From: Notospermus geniculatus
Taxonomy: Eukaryota; Nemertea; Pilidiophora; Heteronemertea; Lineidae
DNA length: 64,000 nucleotides
Assembly: GCA_002633025.1 (NCBI GenBank)
Contig: NMRB01003384.1
Location: 1-64,000, forward strand
Direction: 5' to 3'
Shown here: piece after piece, positions 41,871-52,850 of the stretch
How the letters are laid out: each line of letters begins with the position of its first letter
How positions within the stretch are numbered: the stretch's first letter is position 1
Position numbers and translations under genes: made by a program
Notes under the pieces: generated by a model
What the model was told of the DNA's origin: nothing
What the model saw: only the letters and a program-made list of their open reading frames with translations
Database searches by the model: none

Positions 41871-42256
41871 AAGATATACCGTGTTAAAATAGGCCCGGTA
41901 CTATTTGAAATATTCAAGATATCAGGTGTAGATAAATCTGTGTACACGACTGTACACTCATGGAAAAAAGTAAATGGACAGCAGTTTTTCTTGAATATCT
42001 CCAAACCATTACGATGTAGGAGACTGAGCCTAACATATGTGATAGCAAATTTTCCTGACTATCTGATGATGTCGAAGTCCAGAAAATCTGCTGAAATCCA
42101 CCTTTGATAGAAGAAATTTTGTAAAGTCATGTTTTTGGCAACTTTTTTATTTGCAGGTTTTCACTGAAAATTTTTATAGGAGCGGGGATCATATCTTAAA
42201 ATTTCAATTATTATGGTTTCCGATCTCAAGATCGGAAACCATATAGTGTTTGGTCG

Positions 42257-42322
42257 TGGTGTGTGTGTGCGTGCGTGCGTGCGTGCGTGCGTGTGTGCGT
42301 GCGTGCGTGCGTGCGTGCGTGT
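42257..42322 (+). repeat. GTGC/GT microsatellite
   Basis: About 65 bp of GTGTGTGTGC and GTGC repeats right after the left terminal hairpin. Confidence 0.95.
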
Positions 42323-42423
42323 CTGTTCAGTCTGTCACCTCTAACTTTGTTCCTGCAAGAGCTACAGACCTGGAAATGTGACCTACCCCCAGGTTTCATG
42401 ACCTGAGCTACAAGATGGAATGA

Positions 42424-43932
42424 AAAGGGGCTGTAACGTTTTCGGGTGATTGTACGTATCAGGGATTGTGAAGCAACCGTAAGAGCTATCTTTTTGAAAC
42501 TTGGGTGACATATACCTTGCCCCAAAACAACATCAATGATACCAAACTTTGATGCCCGGTCATTATGTAACACATCATTATGTAACACCCAACCAAATTC
42601 TATCAGGTTTTCAAGGGTTTTCTTCAAAAAAATGGGTTCAATCGAGGTTGAAACCTCATGCTATGTTGCAGTGCATGTTGAGTGTGACAGGGGGAGGCTG
42701 ACTTTTTAGAAGTTGCCATGGCAACCAACCATTTTCTGCTCTTTGACACCCATTTCATTTCATGATTGAAACTAACATCAAAACCATGTTTTTCAAGTAA
42801 TGTCCAGCAGATTCATTTGCATTAACGACATGATCTAATTATGTAACACGTAGCAACCACCATAGCAACGCTATTAACCCTTTACATCATCAAAGAATGT
42901 CGAGTCAAATGATGATTAACAAACTCCAGTAATTGGATAGACCAGTAGGCCTTCTTGCAGGAGACCACATTTTCATTGCAGACTGATTAATCACTTATTT
43001 GACACTGTGTCTAAGCTGTAAGTTATGTAATGTAAAGAATCTTTTTTCAACCCCAATCACAGTGTGCTGCAATAGTGCAAACTGTAATGTCATAGGATGG
43101 ATACCTGCATAATGGTACAAATGTTCTGGTGTTCCATGTCAAACAATCAATCAATGCCAATGTTGCTGAAACACACAAAAACATTGGTCAACAGAGTGAA
43201 GACAAACCCCTCCTTGCACTATTTCATGATGGACTATCACTGTGTCGGTGGTTGGATGGTTACTGTCTGACTGAAATGCCCATGGCTCAGCTGTAGAAAT
43301 GACAAGCGTTTTTCAAAATAGAATGCTAAAAGGTGGTCGCTATGGTAGTTACTGGGGATAACAACCAAAACCAAAGACAATCAGCATCTGGTGCTGAGTA
43401 TCCAGTAAAGAAGCTTTGCAAGCTGTACTTCAGCAAACTGTAAAGTTCCAAACTGACCCCATAGAGCGGAAATACCTTTCTTGGTTGCTATGGTGGTTGC
43501 TAGGTGTTACATAATTAGATCATGTCGTTGATGCAAATGAATCTGCTGGACATTACTTGAAAGGCATGGTTTTGATGTTGGTTTCAATCATGAAATGAAA
43601 TGGGTGTCAAAGAACAGAAAATGGTTGGTTGCCATGGCAACTGCTAAGAAGTCAGTCTCTCCCTGTCACACTCAACATGCACTGCAACATAGCATGATGT
43701 TTCAACCTCGATTGAACCCATTTTCTTGAAGAAAACCCTTGAAAACCTGATAGATAGAATTCGGTTGGGTGTTACATAACGAGGTGTTACATAATGACCA
43801 GGCATCAAAGTTTGGTATCATTGATGTTGTTTTGGGGCAAGGTATATGTCACCCAAGTTTCAAAAAGATAGCTCTTACGGTTGCTTCACAATCCCTGATC
43901 CGTACAATCACCCGAATATGTTACAGCCCCTT
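42424..43932. mobile_element. 1.5-kb foldback element with about 450-bp arms
   Basis: 42424-42890 and 43480-43932 are long inverted arms (AAAGGGGCTGTAAC / GTTACAGCCCCTTT; CATTATGTAACAC / GTGTTACATAATG; GTAATGTCCAGCAGATTCAT / ATGAATCTGCTGGACATTAC). The spacer is about 590 bp without coding sequence. A frame from 43769 in the right arm mirrors one in the left arm and is an arm artefact. Confidence 0.85.
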
Positions 43933-44740
43933 TCCAGTCTCCGATACCTGGTTCATGGTGAAATTGACATATCAAAAGTTGAGATTTTGTCTGTCGCACT
44001 TTTGTTTCTTGAATAACTTGTCTCCGACGCCAGGTAGAGCACTAGCAACAAGTTCCTTCCCTATGTTTATGGCCCTTGGCAAGATACTGGCATCAACAAA
44101 TTTATTCTCCAGTGTCAGCATCATAATGATATTGATATATCAAATTTGATATTTTGACATATCGGGAGATCTGCCACAGTAAGTGACTTGAAACTGGTAT
44201 CACAACATCATTGCTCATCCACGGATGTTATTGCAACTGAAATTTTCAGTTTGCACCTGCTCGGTCGCATGATATTTGCTGATATCGTGGTGAGATTTGA
44301 TATTCAAATTTGATAACATGACATAAGTCAGAATCTGGTGATGGTAGAGACCTAAAACCTTCACCTACACCTAGGTTATCAAGGATGAGCTTTCAGATTA
44401 CGCAATGACCTTGAAGGTCAGAGGTCAAGGTCAAACAGTTCTAAAGTGCAAATCTACTCAGAATTTCAGGGGAAAACTAATTAGAAGCCTGCATTAACTA
44501 TCCCCTATTTGTTTAATCAAGGATCCCTGTTCCAGTTACGCAATACTTCTCAAGGTCATAGGTCAAGGTTACAGATAACTAGCTCTAGAGTAGTAAACTT
44601 AACATCGGAAACCATAGACATCGCTCCGATGTCCTTTTCTTCTTTTAATTAGAAAGGTGGTTTTAAACCACTTTTATCGAAATTATTCTGCACGTGCCAG
44701 ACACACCTTTGACACAGTCCCTTGCTGTCATTGTCCTGTT

Positions 44741-45735
44741 GAGCAGATCAGAATAAATAGCCATTCAATAGTTTTTTGTGTGCTGACGTGTACCTGTGGT
44801 TATAGGCCTGCACTCAGTTGATAGAAAATTCCCCACACGCAGGCTTTCTGCTGCTCTGCAAGGATATTATAAGGGGAAATACATGTATAGGGCTTTTCCA
44901 TCCCAAAAATAGGGATTTGTAGGGATGGTTTGTAGGGCAAATATAGGGTATTATAGGGCTTTTGCCCCCAATATTTGACGTTTGGCACAGTAAATCATGT
45001 GAAAACCATACCTATATGGGTTACATATACAGGCGCGCATCTTGACTGGCAGAGGGATGCACAGGGCCGCCGAAACTGCCTATGGCGAAGGCCGTAGACA
45101 CGACTTCCTGGCATCTGAGTTAGTATCAAAAGAGAAGCTTTATTTTAGCTCAGTTTTTTTGCTTATTGTTGCAAATTATTGAGAAAATAAATATTGGTGC
45201 TGGAAAGCAGGAGGGGGGGGGGTGCGCGACACCGAACCTCCCTCTGGATCCTCGCCTTGGCTGTCCGGCTTAATACCCCGCAGAACTCAACTCATGACTG
45301 TAGATCTGACTACTCACAATAGCTGGTCCCTGAAACTGGCATACTGGCATCAGGCACGTGTCCAGAATTTCGAGTGGAGGGGATCCATGGGATCGAGGGC
45401 TGTCGAGGAAGGAGATGGAGGGGGAGCGCGAGGGGGGACCCCCCTCGCGAATGAAGTTTTGTAAATTCTGCACACCGAAGACGCCGTTTCCCAGCATTTC
45501 AGTCTTGACTGAGTGAACCTGGTCGCATCCGCCACACCCAACCACGGATAGGCCTACCTGATAGGCTTGTGACTAAGAGAACTTTTGCGGGTAGGCCTAC
45601 TACAACAATATCAGAGCAGGGGTCCGAAGTTTCGAGAACTCGCTAGACCCTGCACCTGCTTGGCCCCTCTCCCTGTTATATGAAGTGATACGGGTAAAAA
45701 AATCGATGGCCTGGGCGAGAAGAGGGGGGTCCTAT
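44741..45735. other. Non-coding; TATAGGG-rich tract
   Basis: 44880-44985 is rich in TATAGGG and AGGGAT; a similar tract is at 49020-49140, and GCAGGCTTTCTGC near 44838 is inverted at 49146. C- and G-runs at 45210-45440. No gene. Confidence 0.45.
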
Positions 45736-45781
45736 AGCAAGCCGTTTGTCCATTTAATCAAATAAACCAGGTTTTTTTAAA

Positions 45782-46719
45782 GGCCGGTGCTATTTGCACA
45801 GCATGCTGTGTAACTAAGGAGTGAATTCGTATTTACACAGCAAGTACGTATTCGATATTCATAAGCATCCCCGCCCACATTTTGCTGTGTAAATTAGGAA
45901 AAGATGATATTTTCACAGCGAAATTCTAGAATTCGGCAAAATGAGCCATACATTGGCCACTTGCAGGGTACCAGCTTCGAACGAATGCTACTTCGGCCTA
46001 TTTCGATCTCAGTATAACGTTTGATTCTGTGCAAGTGCATGGTGAGGTTACGTCCCCTACGTGGACTCAGCCCAGGGAGCTCTTGGCAAACATTTGTCAT
46101 CACAACCAGAGATGTTGCTGGAGGGGGCAGGGGCCAAGTGCCCCCCCCCCCCCAGGGGGTCCGGAAAAACGTGCTTTTCATGCACATTTTGACCGAAAAT
46201 TAGCAAAATATGATCTTAGACACCAGACCTACATGTATATGTTACGCATTCTGTCGGTTAGCGTCAGTAGGATAGCTAATTCCGCTGAGGTTGTGAGTCA
46301 GAGTATGGGGATGAGTCCGAATACCAGGGTGTGATCTTCCCAAGTTGTAGCCGTGTTTATCAGTGTCACCACTAAGAAAGGATTAATTAACCAACTATTC
46401 CATGTAGAAATTTCAAAGAGTCACAACAGTGAAAAGAAAAGAGAAAAGAAAAAGAAAGTAAGAAAAAAGAAAAAAAACTAAAAAGGACTACCGGGAATCG
46501 AACCCGCTACCTTTGGGTTACAGTCCACTCCATCTTTCCACTGCGCCAGTCAGCTGACTGCTGATTAGGCGTGTGAATAATCACTTCGTTGTTTAATACG
46601 CCCCGTGCATGAATTATCGTAATGCATCCTCATTGCGTTTTCATTGGTTAGAATCTGCTGTGTAAGCAGTGCGAGAACTACTATTTTCACAGCAACTTGC
46701 TGTGCAAATAGTCACGGCG
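45782..46719. mobile_element. 938-bp hAT-like element
   Basis: Flanked by TTTTTAAA (45774-45781 and 46720-46727), an 8-bp duplication. Ends share CTATTTGCACAGCA and TGCTGTGCAAATAG. It contains a tRNA-like head. The 8-bp duplication and short TIR fit hAT, but the duplication is in low-complexity sequence so the call is moderate. Confidence 0.62.
46484..46555 (-). repeat. tRNA-derived SINE head, minus strand
   Basis: A-box-like TGGCGCAGTGGAAAGATGG and B-box GGTTCGATTCC with tRNA spacing, followed by TTTTT (pol III stop) and a T/C-rich tract. The T arm pairs (GCGGG/CCCGG-like) but the acceptor halves do not, so it is more likely a retroposed tRNA-like sequence than a working tRNA gene. Confidence 0.6.
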
Positions 46720-47349
46720 TTTTTAAAATAAACCTGTTTTGTTTTTTTAATAAAAAAACTAGGTTTAGTTCACTCCATTGCAAACTTGGTTTTTTTAGCC
46801 AAGTGTTCATTTATTCAAAAAATCCTAGTTTTTTACCTGAATGGAAAAAAACCAAGTTTATTTTTTTAAACTGTTTTTTTAAAGAAACTTGGTTTTTTAA
46901 AAAGAAACCTAGTTGTTTTAAAATAAAGTTGGTTTATTTTGATACAACTCGCCATTTGTCCAATAAAAGGAAAAAAACAGGTTTTTTTGCAAGCCGTTTG
47001 TTCATTTAATCAAATAAACCAGGTTTTTTTAAATAAACCTGTTTTTTTTAAAATAAACTTGCTTTTTTTAAACCAACTTTTTTAAAAAAGAAACTTGTTT
47101 TTTTTTAAATAAACTTGTTTTTTTAAAAAAACCTAGTTTTTAAAAAAACTACTTTCTTTTCTGCAAAATTGAAAAAAACTGTTTTTTTAAACAAAAAGCA
47201 AGTTTATTTGAAAAAAACTTGTTTTTTCCAAATTCTGTAAAAAAGCCAAGATTTTTTTTCAAAAAAAACCTGTTTTTTTAATAAAAAAAAAAGTTTTAAA
47301 AAAACTGGTTTATTTGATTAAATGGACAAACGGCTTGCCATAGTGTTCA

Positions 47350-48199
47350 GGGGCCATATGCATAAAACTTCCTTAAGTTAAGTGTAAAACTTACCCATAA
47401 AGTCTAAGGATTTCACTTTACCAAGTGCCATACTTAAGGTGTATGCATAAAACAAACTAAGGGCATACTCAGCTAAGGGCAACCCTTAACTAAAGTATTT
47501 CCAGGAATTGTGGTGTCAGCCAATGAAATTTCAGTATTCAAGGGGTTTCCCAGATTTCTTGAGTGTTATACTTTAGGAAGGTTTCTCAAATGTAGGCTGC
47601 ATGTACATGAACATGACTGCAGGCAATGCTGTAATGCACGTTTTTGTATGTTAGGAACTGTGTAAAGTGGCTATTAACGGTGGAAAACAAAAAAGAGGTT
47701 ACCAAATTGGTAGGACAGAAAGAGGATACATGGTCTGTCAAATCAAAATCCTTGGCACAGTTCAATGTTATCCCACCCTAGCCTAGCACATAATTTCCCC
47801 GGCCTATTTGGCTAGCATGCATTAAAAAACAGCATGGATAGCATATTCCAGCCGGTGCCTGCCACAACTGTGAAATTAAGGAGTCAGTTAAGGGAACTGT
47901 GACCACACTTAGAGTTAAGGGTGATTTTGAGGCTTTCACTATTCCAAAGTTAGCTTTCTGCATCTCCCTTAAAGCGGATTGCTCGCGTCTGTCCAAAGTG
48001 AACCAAAAATACTAAAACGTCCCGTTTTATTCGTAACAACAACTGGTAAATGCATTGCGGCGGCCGCTCCGGAAATGGTGCTGTGGAACCTCTGACTCGG
48101 CACGAACAGTCCGCTTTAAGTTAAGATTTCCACTTTAGTGGTGGTTTGAGGGAATCACTTGGGATTTTCATACTTAAGTAGTTTTATGCATATGGCCCC
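47350..48199. mobile_element. 850-bp TIR element, GGGGCCATATGCATAAAACT ends
   Basis: Left GGGGCCATATGCATAAAAC and right complement TTTTATGCATATGGCCCC, with further paired TTAAGT motifs. Related ends occur at 2518-2636, 35891-36010 and 54400-54415. It holds a nested MITE at 47968-48120. Confidence 0.72.
47968..48120. mobile_element. MITE, CTTAAAGCGGA ends
   Basis: 153 bp between CTTAAAGCGGATTG and CAGTCCGCTTTAAG, nested in the element above. The start resembles TTAAAGCGGAACGCTG near 28733. Confidence 0.6.
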
Positions 48200-49384
48200 A
48201 GACCCCTGGACACCCGTCTGGGCATAGAGTATAACTTGTATGCCAACGACAGGGATCACAACATTCGCAGAGTCATGAGCTTGGGTGAAAATACCAGAAA
48301 AGAGAAAATAGTAGACTGGTACCCTGTCTTTATAGATGGCTGAAAATATAAAGACAGGAACGGGGCGCCATTTTGAACCATATTGATGACGTAGTACATT
48401 CTATTTTTAGAACTCCTCCGGGTATTTCCCAGCACTGTGTCTCGGTTTCAATAAACCCTGCTTTGTTCCGCAGATTTTCTTGGAGTTTATCTCATGATCT
48501 AGGCCTAATCGCACTCTAGCGGGTGGACTACCCGCCAGAGTGGGGGAGGTATGTGATGGATGCAAGCAAGGCCTACCACAACGGCACACTTGTGCACTGC
48601 TGCTGCTATGCAGAGTTTAGGCATCTGCCCTCACAAAAACGAGACGAAAAAACAAAATGACTCCCAGTATGCCTACATACAACATACCGTGAAAAACTCA
48701 CGCCTCCTCCCTCGTAAGCTTAGTTTCCAACCCCAGTGAGAGTCGAACATAATTAATCCAGCTGCTGTCACGTCAGTGGTCAGTTCATGTAGTTCAACCG
48801 TCAAATTGCACGTGTTCCAGGCTATATTTAGAACATTTCCACTCTCCACGCATAAAAATCGTATCCACGCATAAGAACCTGCGCAGAAACCTGCGCAGAT
48901 GTGGAAAAAACGAATTAGGCGGAATTCCGACTAATTGAACAAAAGATGGTGGTCCGTGCTTGTCGTTATAGTGCAGTAGAGCGTAGCGCCACGTAGCGGA
49001 ACGACAAGGAACTAATCTAAGAAAATAGGAAATTATAGGGTCAAGGGAAACCAAAAATAGGGCTTATAGGGCAAATTTTTTCCAAAAATAGGAATTTATA
49101 GGGAGAACAAAAAATATAGGAATTTATAGGAATTATAGGGCCGGCAGAAAGCCTGCACACGATTCAAATAGCGTCAAATTGAATTTAGATCAATGCAGTT
49201 TACAGCGGTCAACCACCAGTCATGCCAGTTACCCAATGGACTATCACAAGTGAACCGTGTTAAAAATTGACCCTATTTAGGAAATTGACCGTCTGACCAC
49301 AAGCTTCCATGACTTGGTTTTGCTCATTCATTGTGAAGTAGAAATGACAACGCAGCTCATAATAGGCGAGAGAGGGCCTTTTCA
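48200..49384. other. Non-coding, nothing recognised
   Basis: A CAATAAACCCTGCTTTGTTC segment (48449-48468) looks like a polyadenylation region of some retroelement LTR but has no partner. GCGCAGAAACCTGCGCAG is at 48881. No gene. Confidence 0.4.
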
Positions 49385-49790
49385 AAGGTGTGTCTGGCAT
49401 GTGCAAAATTATTTCGATAAAAGTGGCTAAAAACCACATTTCTAATTAAAATAACTGAAAATTTAAGATGTGATATGAAAGCTCTCGGAACACGCTCCTA
49501 TAAAAGTTTTCAGTGAAAACCCGGAAATAAAAAAGTAGCCAAAACATGACCTTACAAAATTCCTTCTACCAAAGGTGGATTTCACCGGATTTTCTGTACT
49601 TCGACATCATCAGATAGTCAGAAAAATTGGCTATCACATATGTTAGGCTCAGTCTCCTACATCGCAATGGTTTGGAGATATTCAAGAAAAACTGCTGTCC
49701 ATTTACTTTTTTCCATGAGTGTACATATGGACAAGATTTGACGGTAAAAGGGGGAATGTTAAGCCAACTATTGGCGCTAGTGTCACTTTA

Positions 49791-49962
49791 CAGGGTGGTC
49801 GAACATAATGCACACGCATACGTCCACTACCCAGAGCCCAAAACCACTGGACTGAATTGGGTTATTTTGGTGTTCTCTTTCTTCTAAAGAGATTCTCCAT
49901 CCATCGCTATATTCGTTGTGGGCACTGGGTAGTGGAAGTATGCTTATTTTTCGGGACCATAT
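49791..49962. mobile_element. Decayed mariner-type MITE
   Basis: Starts CAGGGTGGTCGAACA after TA and resembles both ends of 62451-63001 (CCAAAACCACTGG, AGAGATTCTCCATCCA, AGTGGAAGTATGCTT). The right terminus is worn to GGGACCAT. Confidence 0.7.
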
Positions 49963-51407
49963 AATTTCGAATTAATACGATATTACGGAACTCGTTCGTT
50001 GTTGTCGTTCCATCAGCTCTGTCCTTGCCGGAACAAACCTCCCTCTCATAACAGTGATTGTTCGATTTTTTTAAGGGGGGGGGGGGAGGGTACCCCGTAT
50101 AGGCCCAGACAAAAAGACGTTAAAGAAGCACTATGCTAAGGCGATTTTTTTATTCCTTGTTTAGCGAACTTTTTCCCACTGATTTTGTGAAATGGTCAGG
50201 AAAAAAATTAAAAATAAAAAAAAAAATTGCCATTTTGATACATGTACTTCACAAAATGGTGCTTTCTGGGAGGAGGCAATTAAAAAATGAAGTTTTATTT
50301 CCAAAATATTTCTTTCTTCAAGAACATAGGTTTATTCCTGCCTTTTTAAAAAGCAGGGATTTGTGGGCCTTTGAGCTGCCAACATGCCGGTGTAATACAA
50401 CACGATGAACCATGCGATGCTCACACGTTCACTGGCAGACATTTGACAGCTCACCTGGCGCTACGGTACAACTACCAGATAGCATGCAGTGAAAACTCAT
50501 TCTAGGACAAGGACAGTACAGGCACGCATGCAGTGCACACATTGCGAATTGTGCGATATTGGAGAATGTACGCACATCGACACAAGCGATCCCAACATAG
50601 CTCACGGTATGTTGGGACCGGGAACCAGTCTATCCTCTGTGACGTCAGACACACAGCTTTTCGTGTGTGAGGTCAAGGTCAAACGAGGCCAATACCGAAC
50701 TCTTTTGCGCCTAGCGGTGAGTTCGGGAACCAAACTAACAACAGAATAGAAATACATGCTGAATGACCAATTTAGGAGGAGCGGGCGGGATAAAAAATGT
50801 TTTTCGATTTTTTACCGCTAAGGCAATTTTTTAAACAAATTAATATGTTTTCGTCATTTTCATAAGCGGATGCATAAGACATGACAAGACAAAACGTCGT
50901 TCGATTTGGTGATCAATACTTCTACTACTTCTATACCTCGTTATTTTTAATTCACACAAATAAACACAGTATTGGCTGATTACGTCATTACTTCATCTGC
51001 GATGAATCGGTTCTGAAAAAGACAATATTCCTGCATTTTCACCACGGGTTCATATCATGTGGTCACAAACCGCCGCCATTAACTAAATATCAACACGTCA
51101 AAGTTAGACTAGACCTTGGCCTACTCCTTATGATCTTGTTACCGTTTCCCCTTTCTGGTCGGTACAGAACGTACGCTCACGATCGATTACTCGTTAGACG
51201 CTAGACTTCAATTTTCTTCTTTATTTTGCAAGATTGTCGTTGTGACGTCGCTGATGGTCACCGAAAGTTTCGCGAATATGACCGACGGGTTTCGAAATAG
51301 CCATTCAATATCAAACCCGAAGCCTCTCACGGTGTAGGCCAACATCCAGACGAGGTAATTTTCGCCTCTCGGGATGAAATCCACTATTTACCAAATTGTC
51401 GTGACAG
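49963..51407. other. Mostly non-coding; possible cysteine-rich exon at 50530-50721
   Basis: A frame around 50530-50721 reads CTHCELCDIGECTHIDTSD and later FVCEVKVKRGQ and stops being open after a good donor (GTGAGT at 50722). It ends in phase 0, which does not match the phase-1 PAN exon at 51408, so I do not link them. A G-run is at 50077-50090. Confidence 0.3.
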
Positions 51408-51619
51408 GTTGGAGTTTACGGTCATCGTCTTTGGATGATGGAGAAGGAAAGTCACGTATTTCATGTGCTGCTGCCTGCCTCATAGTTGTGAATTGTACGA
51501 CGTTCGTAACGATTCCAAACCCTGGCAGCCTTGTGTGTCAGATGAGTGACCGGCGGGGGACATGCATGGAGAAACACGAAGCTCTGAGGTGTCCGCGAGC
51601 TGAGATGTTTCAAAAGAAG
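51408..51619 (+). CDS. PAN/apple-like exon
   Basis: Open after GTGACAG with phase 1 (GT TGG), encoding GWSLRSSSLDDGEGKSRISC, then C-A-A-A-C-x5-C (CAAACLIVVNC), TTFVTI and LVCQMS, ending MFQKK before GTACAG. Tryptophan start, C-x3-C-x5-C, aromatic strand and C-x-M/L follow the PAN/apple pattern, and W at the start and a basic FQK end are common at module borders. It may be a module of another PAN gene in the same family as 20172-25451; no neighbouring exon was found. A pogo-like MITE has inserted at the TA of its splice donor. Confidence 0.5.
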
Positions 51620-51622
51620 GTA

Positions 51623-51810
51623 CAGTAGAATCTCGCCTAACGGACACCTCAATACAGTTGCCACCTCAAGATTACGGACAGATTTGTCCAGTCCCGAATT
51701 TTCCAAAGACTGGTGTCCGTTATTGATGGAGTTCCAACATTGTGGACACCTCACTATTACGGACAGCTGAGCCCAGTTCCAAAGGTGTCCGCAATAGCGA
51801 GGTTCTACTG
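51623..51810. mobile_element. Pogo-like MITE at a splice donor
   Basis: 188 bp, TA at 51621-51622 and 51811-51812. Ends CAGTAGAATCTCGCC and GCGAGGTTCTACTG, with subterminal ACGGACA repeats (about six). The same end type is seen at 38607-39336. Confidence 0.82.
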
Positions 51811-51993
51811 TAAATCACTTCAGAACTTGACGCAAGGACGCGAACCGCCGCTACCCGAAGCGAGCAAATAGCTTATGTCAGGAGATAATCTCCTCCTGCT
51901 TATGTGGGTCACACCTTTCTATTTTACCTTACGGGCGATTTTCACCGCGAAACTATTCCAAGCTAGGCTGCATTAGGCCCATATTACATAGAA
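51811..51993. other. Repeat trace
   Basis: GACGCAAGGACGCGAACC...GTGGGTCACACC resembles 12885-12955. Confidence 0.4.
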
Positions 51994-52482
51994 GCATAAA
52001 GGAATCAACCATAAAGGTTTAACTGCGAACGATGAACTTACTGAGGGATACACTTCATGTGTTGCCACCAGATGTCTCTCACTGCCTGAATTTTGGCTTT
52101 ACGTAATAGGCAGGCGCTTCAACTTTTTTGTGGTGAAGGGGTACATGAACCTGTCAACTTGATGCTTTGAATTCCATTTCTGAGGATAACATAGCTATTT
52201 TCAGCACAATTATGTTCCTCGTGCAAATGTACGTTAGCCTATTCAAATCTACACATATGACCCTGCGCTGAGATCGTTCGTGGGGTTCTCCTCATTAATC
52301 CAGTCGTTTTGTATCATAAGATCAACTAGTCGGAATTCAACAAAATTTGCAGTAAACGTGTAGAAGGATTTCTCCTATCATATGGAAAAGTTAGACTGCA
52401 AATCTGTTGTTTAAAGGGATACTATCCACATTCATAAAATACTAAATTTGTAAGTTGAACCTTTATGGTCGATTCCTTTATG
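51994..52482 (+). mobile_element. 0.5-kb TIR element, CATAAAGGAATC ends, copy 2
   Basis: TIRs CATAAAGGAATCAACCATAA and complement (GGTCGATTCCTTTATG at 52467-52482). The interior matches 20421-20932 in inverse orientation. No protein. Confidence 0.8.
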
Positions 52483-52490
52483 ATATAAGT

Positions 52491-52580
52491 ATACGGTATA
52501 CGAAAACGCCGGTTAACAAAGACTTCAAGTGGATTCACGACCATGAAGCCATTGTTAACAGGCGTTTTCGTATACCGTAT
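52491..52580. mobile_element. 90-bp MITE hairpin
   Basis: Arms ATACGGTATACGAAAACGCC and complement GGCGTTTTCGTATACCGTAT, inner GTTAACAA / TTGTTAAC. Confidence 0.85.
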
Positions 52581-52689
52581 ATGTCTATGTAATAGGGACC
52601 TTAAGGAAGCCAAGGCACACGTTGGTAATCACATTAACGGCTGCCGCTATGTATGCAGGCCCGTCGGAACAATCCGACAGGTGGCCGAA

Positions 52690-52850
52690 AGCGGGGGGCT
52701 AACGAGCGCCGAAGGCGCGGTGAGTCACCCGCACCGTAGGCGCCGCCTCAGCGGGGCTCTGGAGGCCTCCCCCAGAAAATTTGAAAATTAGAAGCTTTGA
52801 GATGCGATTTCCCGCAATTTCCGAGGCCTTCTGGGAGCATGAATTTTTAG
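52690..52850 (+). repeat. GC-rich interspersed repeat, short copy
   Basis: GCGCCGAAGGCGC and CCTCCCCCAGAAAATTTGA as in 19385-19900. Confidence 0.5.

Larger units (their letters stand above)
42213..44632. mobile_element. 2.4-kb insertion in the left arm, ATGGTTTCCGAT ends
   Basis: Begins with the hairpin ATGGTTTCCGATCTC/GATCGGAAACCAT and ends with a related hairpin (ACATCGGAAACCATAG ... CTCCGATGT). The matching position in the uninterrupted right arm (near 49450) reads straight through, so it is an insertion. It contains a GTGC microsatellite and a 1.5-kb foldback. The terminal hairpins recall rolling-circle elements but no helicase is seen. Confidence 0.6.
45736..47341. mobile_element. Element made of AAAAAACCTGTTTTTT mini-palindromes
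   Basis: Ends AGCAAGCCGTTTGTCCATT and complement. Apart from a nested element (45782-46719) the interior is a string of A-run, short seed, T-run modules such as AAATAAACCTGTTTTTT. A second copy is at 56140-56706 with the same seeds and order. Lysine/phenylalanine-rich open frames are composition artefacts. Confidence 0.7.
41955..49721. mobile_element. 7.8-kb TA-flanked inverted-repeat element holding nested insertions
   Basis: Ends CACTCATGGAAAAAAGTAAA and complement; TA at 41953-41954 and 49722-49723. The right arm (49385-49721) is intact, about 340 bp. The left arm is split: 41955-42212 and then 44633-44740, with a 2.4-kb insertion between. The same terminal sequence occurs in the 195-bp MITE at 23036-23230. 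No transposase ORF was identified between the arms, which hold mostly other elements. Confidence 0.72.

Noticed and set aside
42226-42627. 133-codon open frame with histidine/threonine repeats
   Set aside because: The end is the GTGC microsatellite and the rest is a foldback arm; the mirror frame is in the other arm.
42213-44632. A Helitron
   Set aside because: Terminal hairpins are suggestive, but the TC start, CTRR end and helicase are not seen.
46484-46555. A functional tRNA gene with a TTTTT terminator
   Set aside because: Acceptor halves do not match and it lies inside a transposon; kept as a tRNA-like repeat.
46644-47009. Phenylalanine/lysine-rich open frame
   Set aside because: Explained by A-run/T-run mini-palindromes; similar composition frames occur in the copy at 56140-56706.
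50489-50749. Cysteine-rich exon linked to the PAN exon at 51408
   Set aside because: The donor phase (0) does not match the acceptor phase (1), and the fold is not recognisable.
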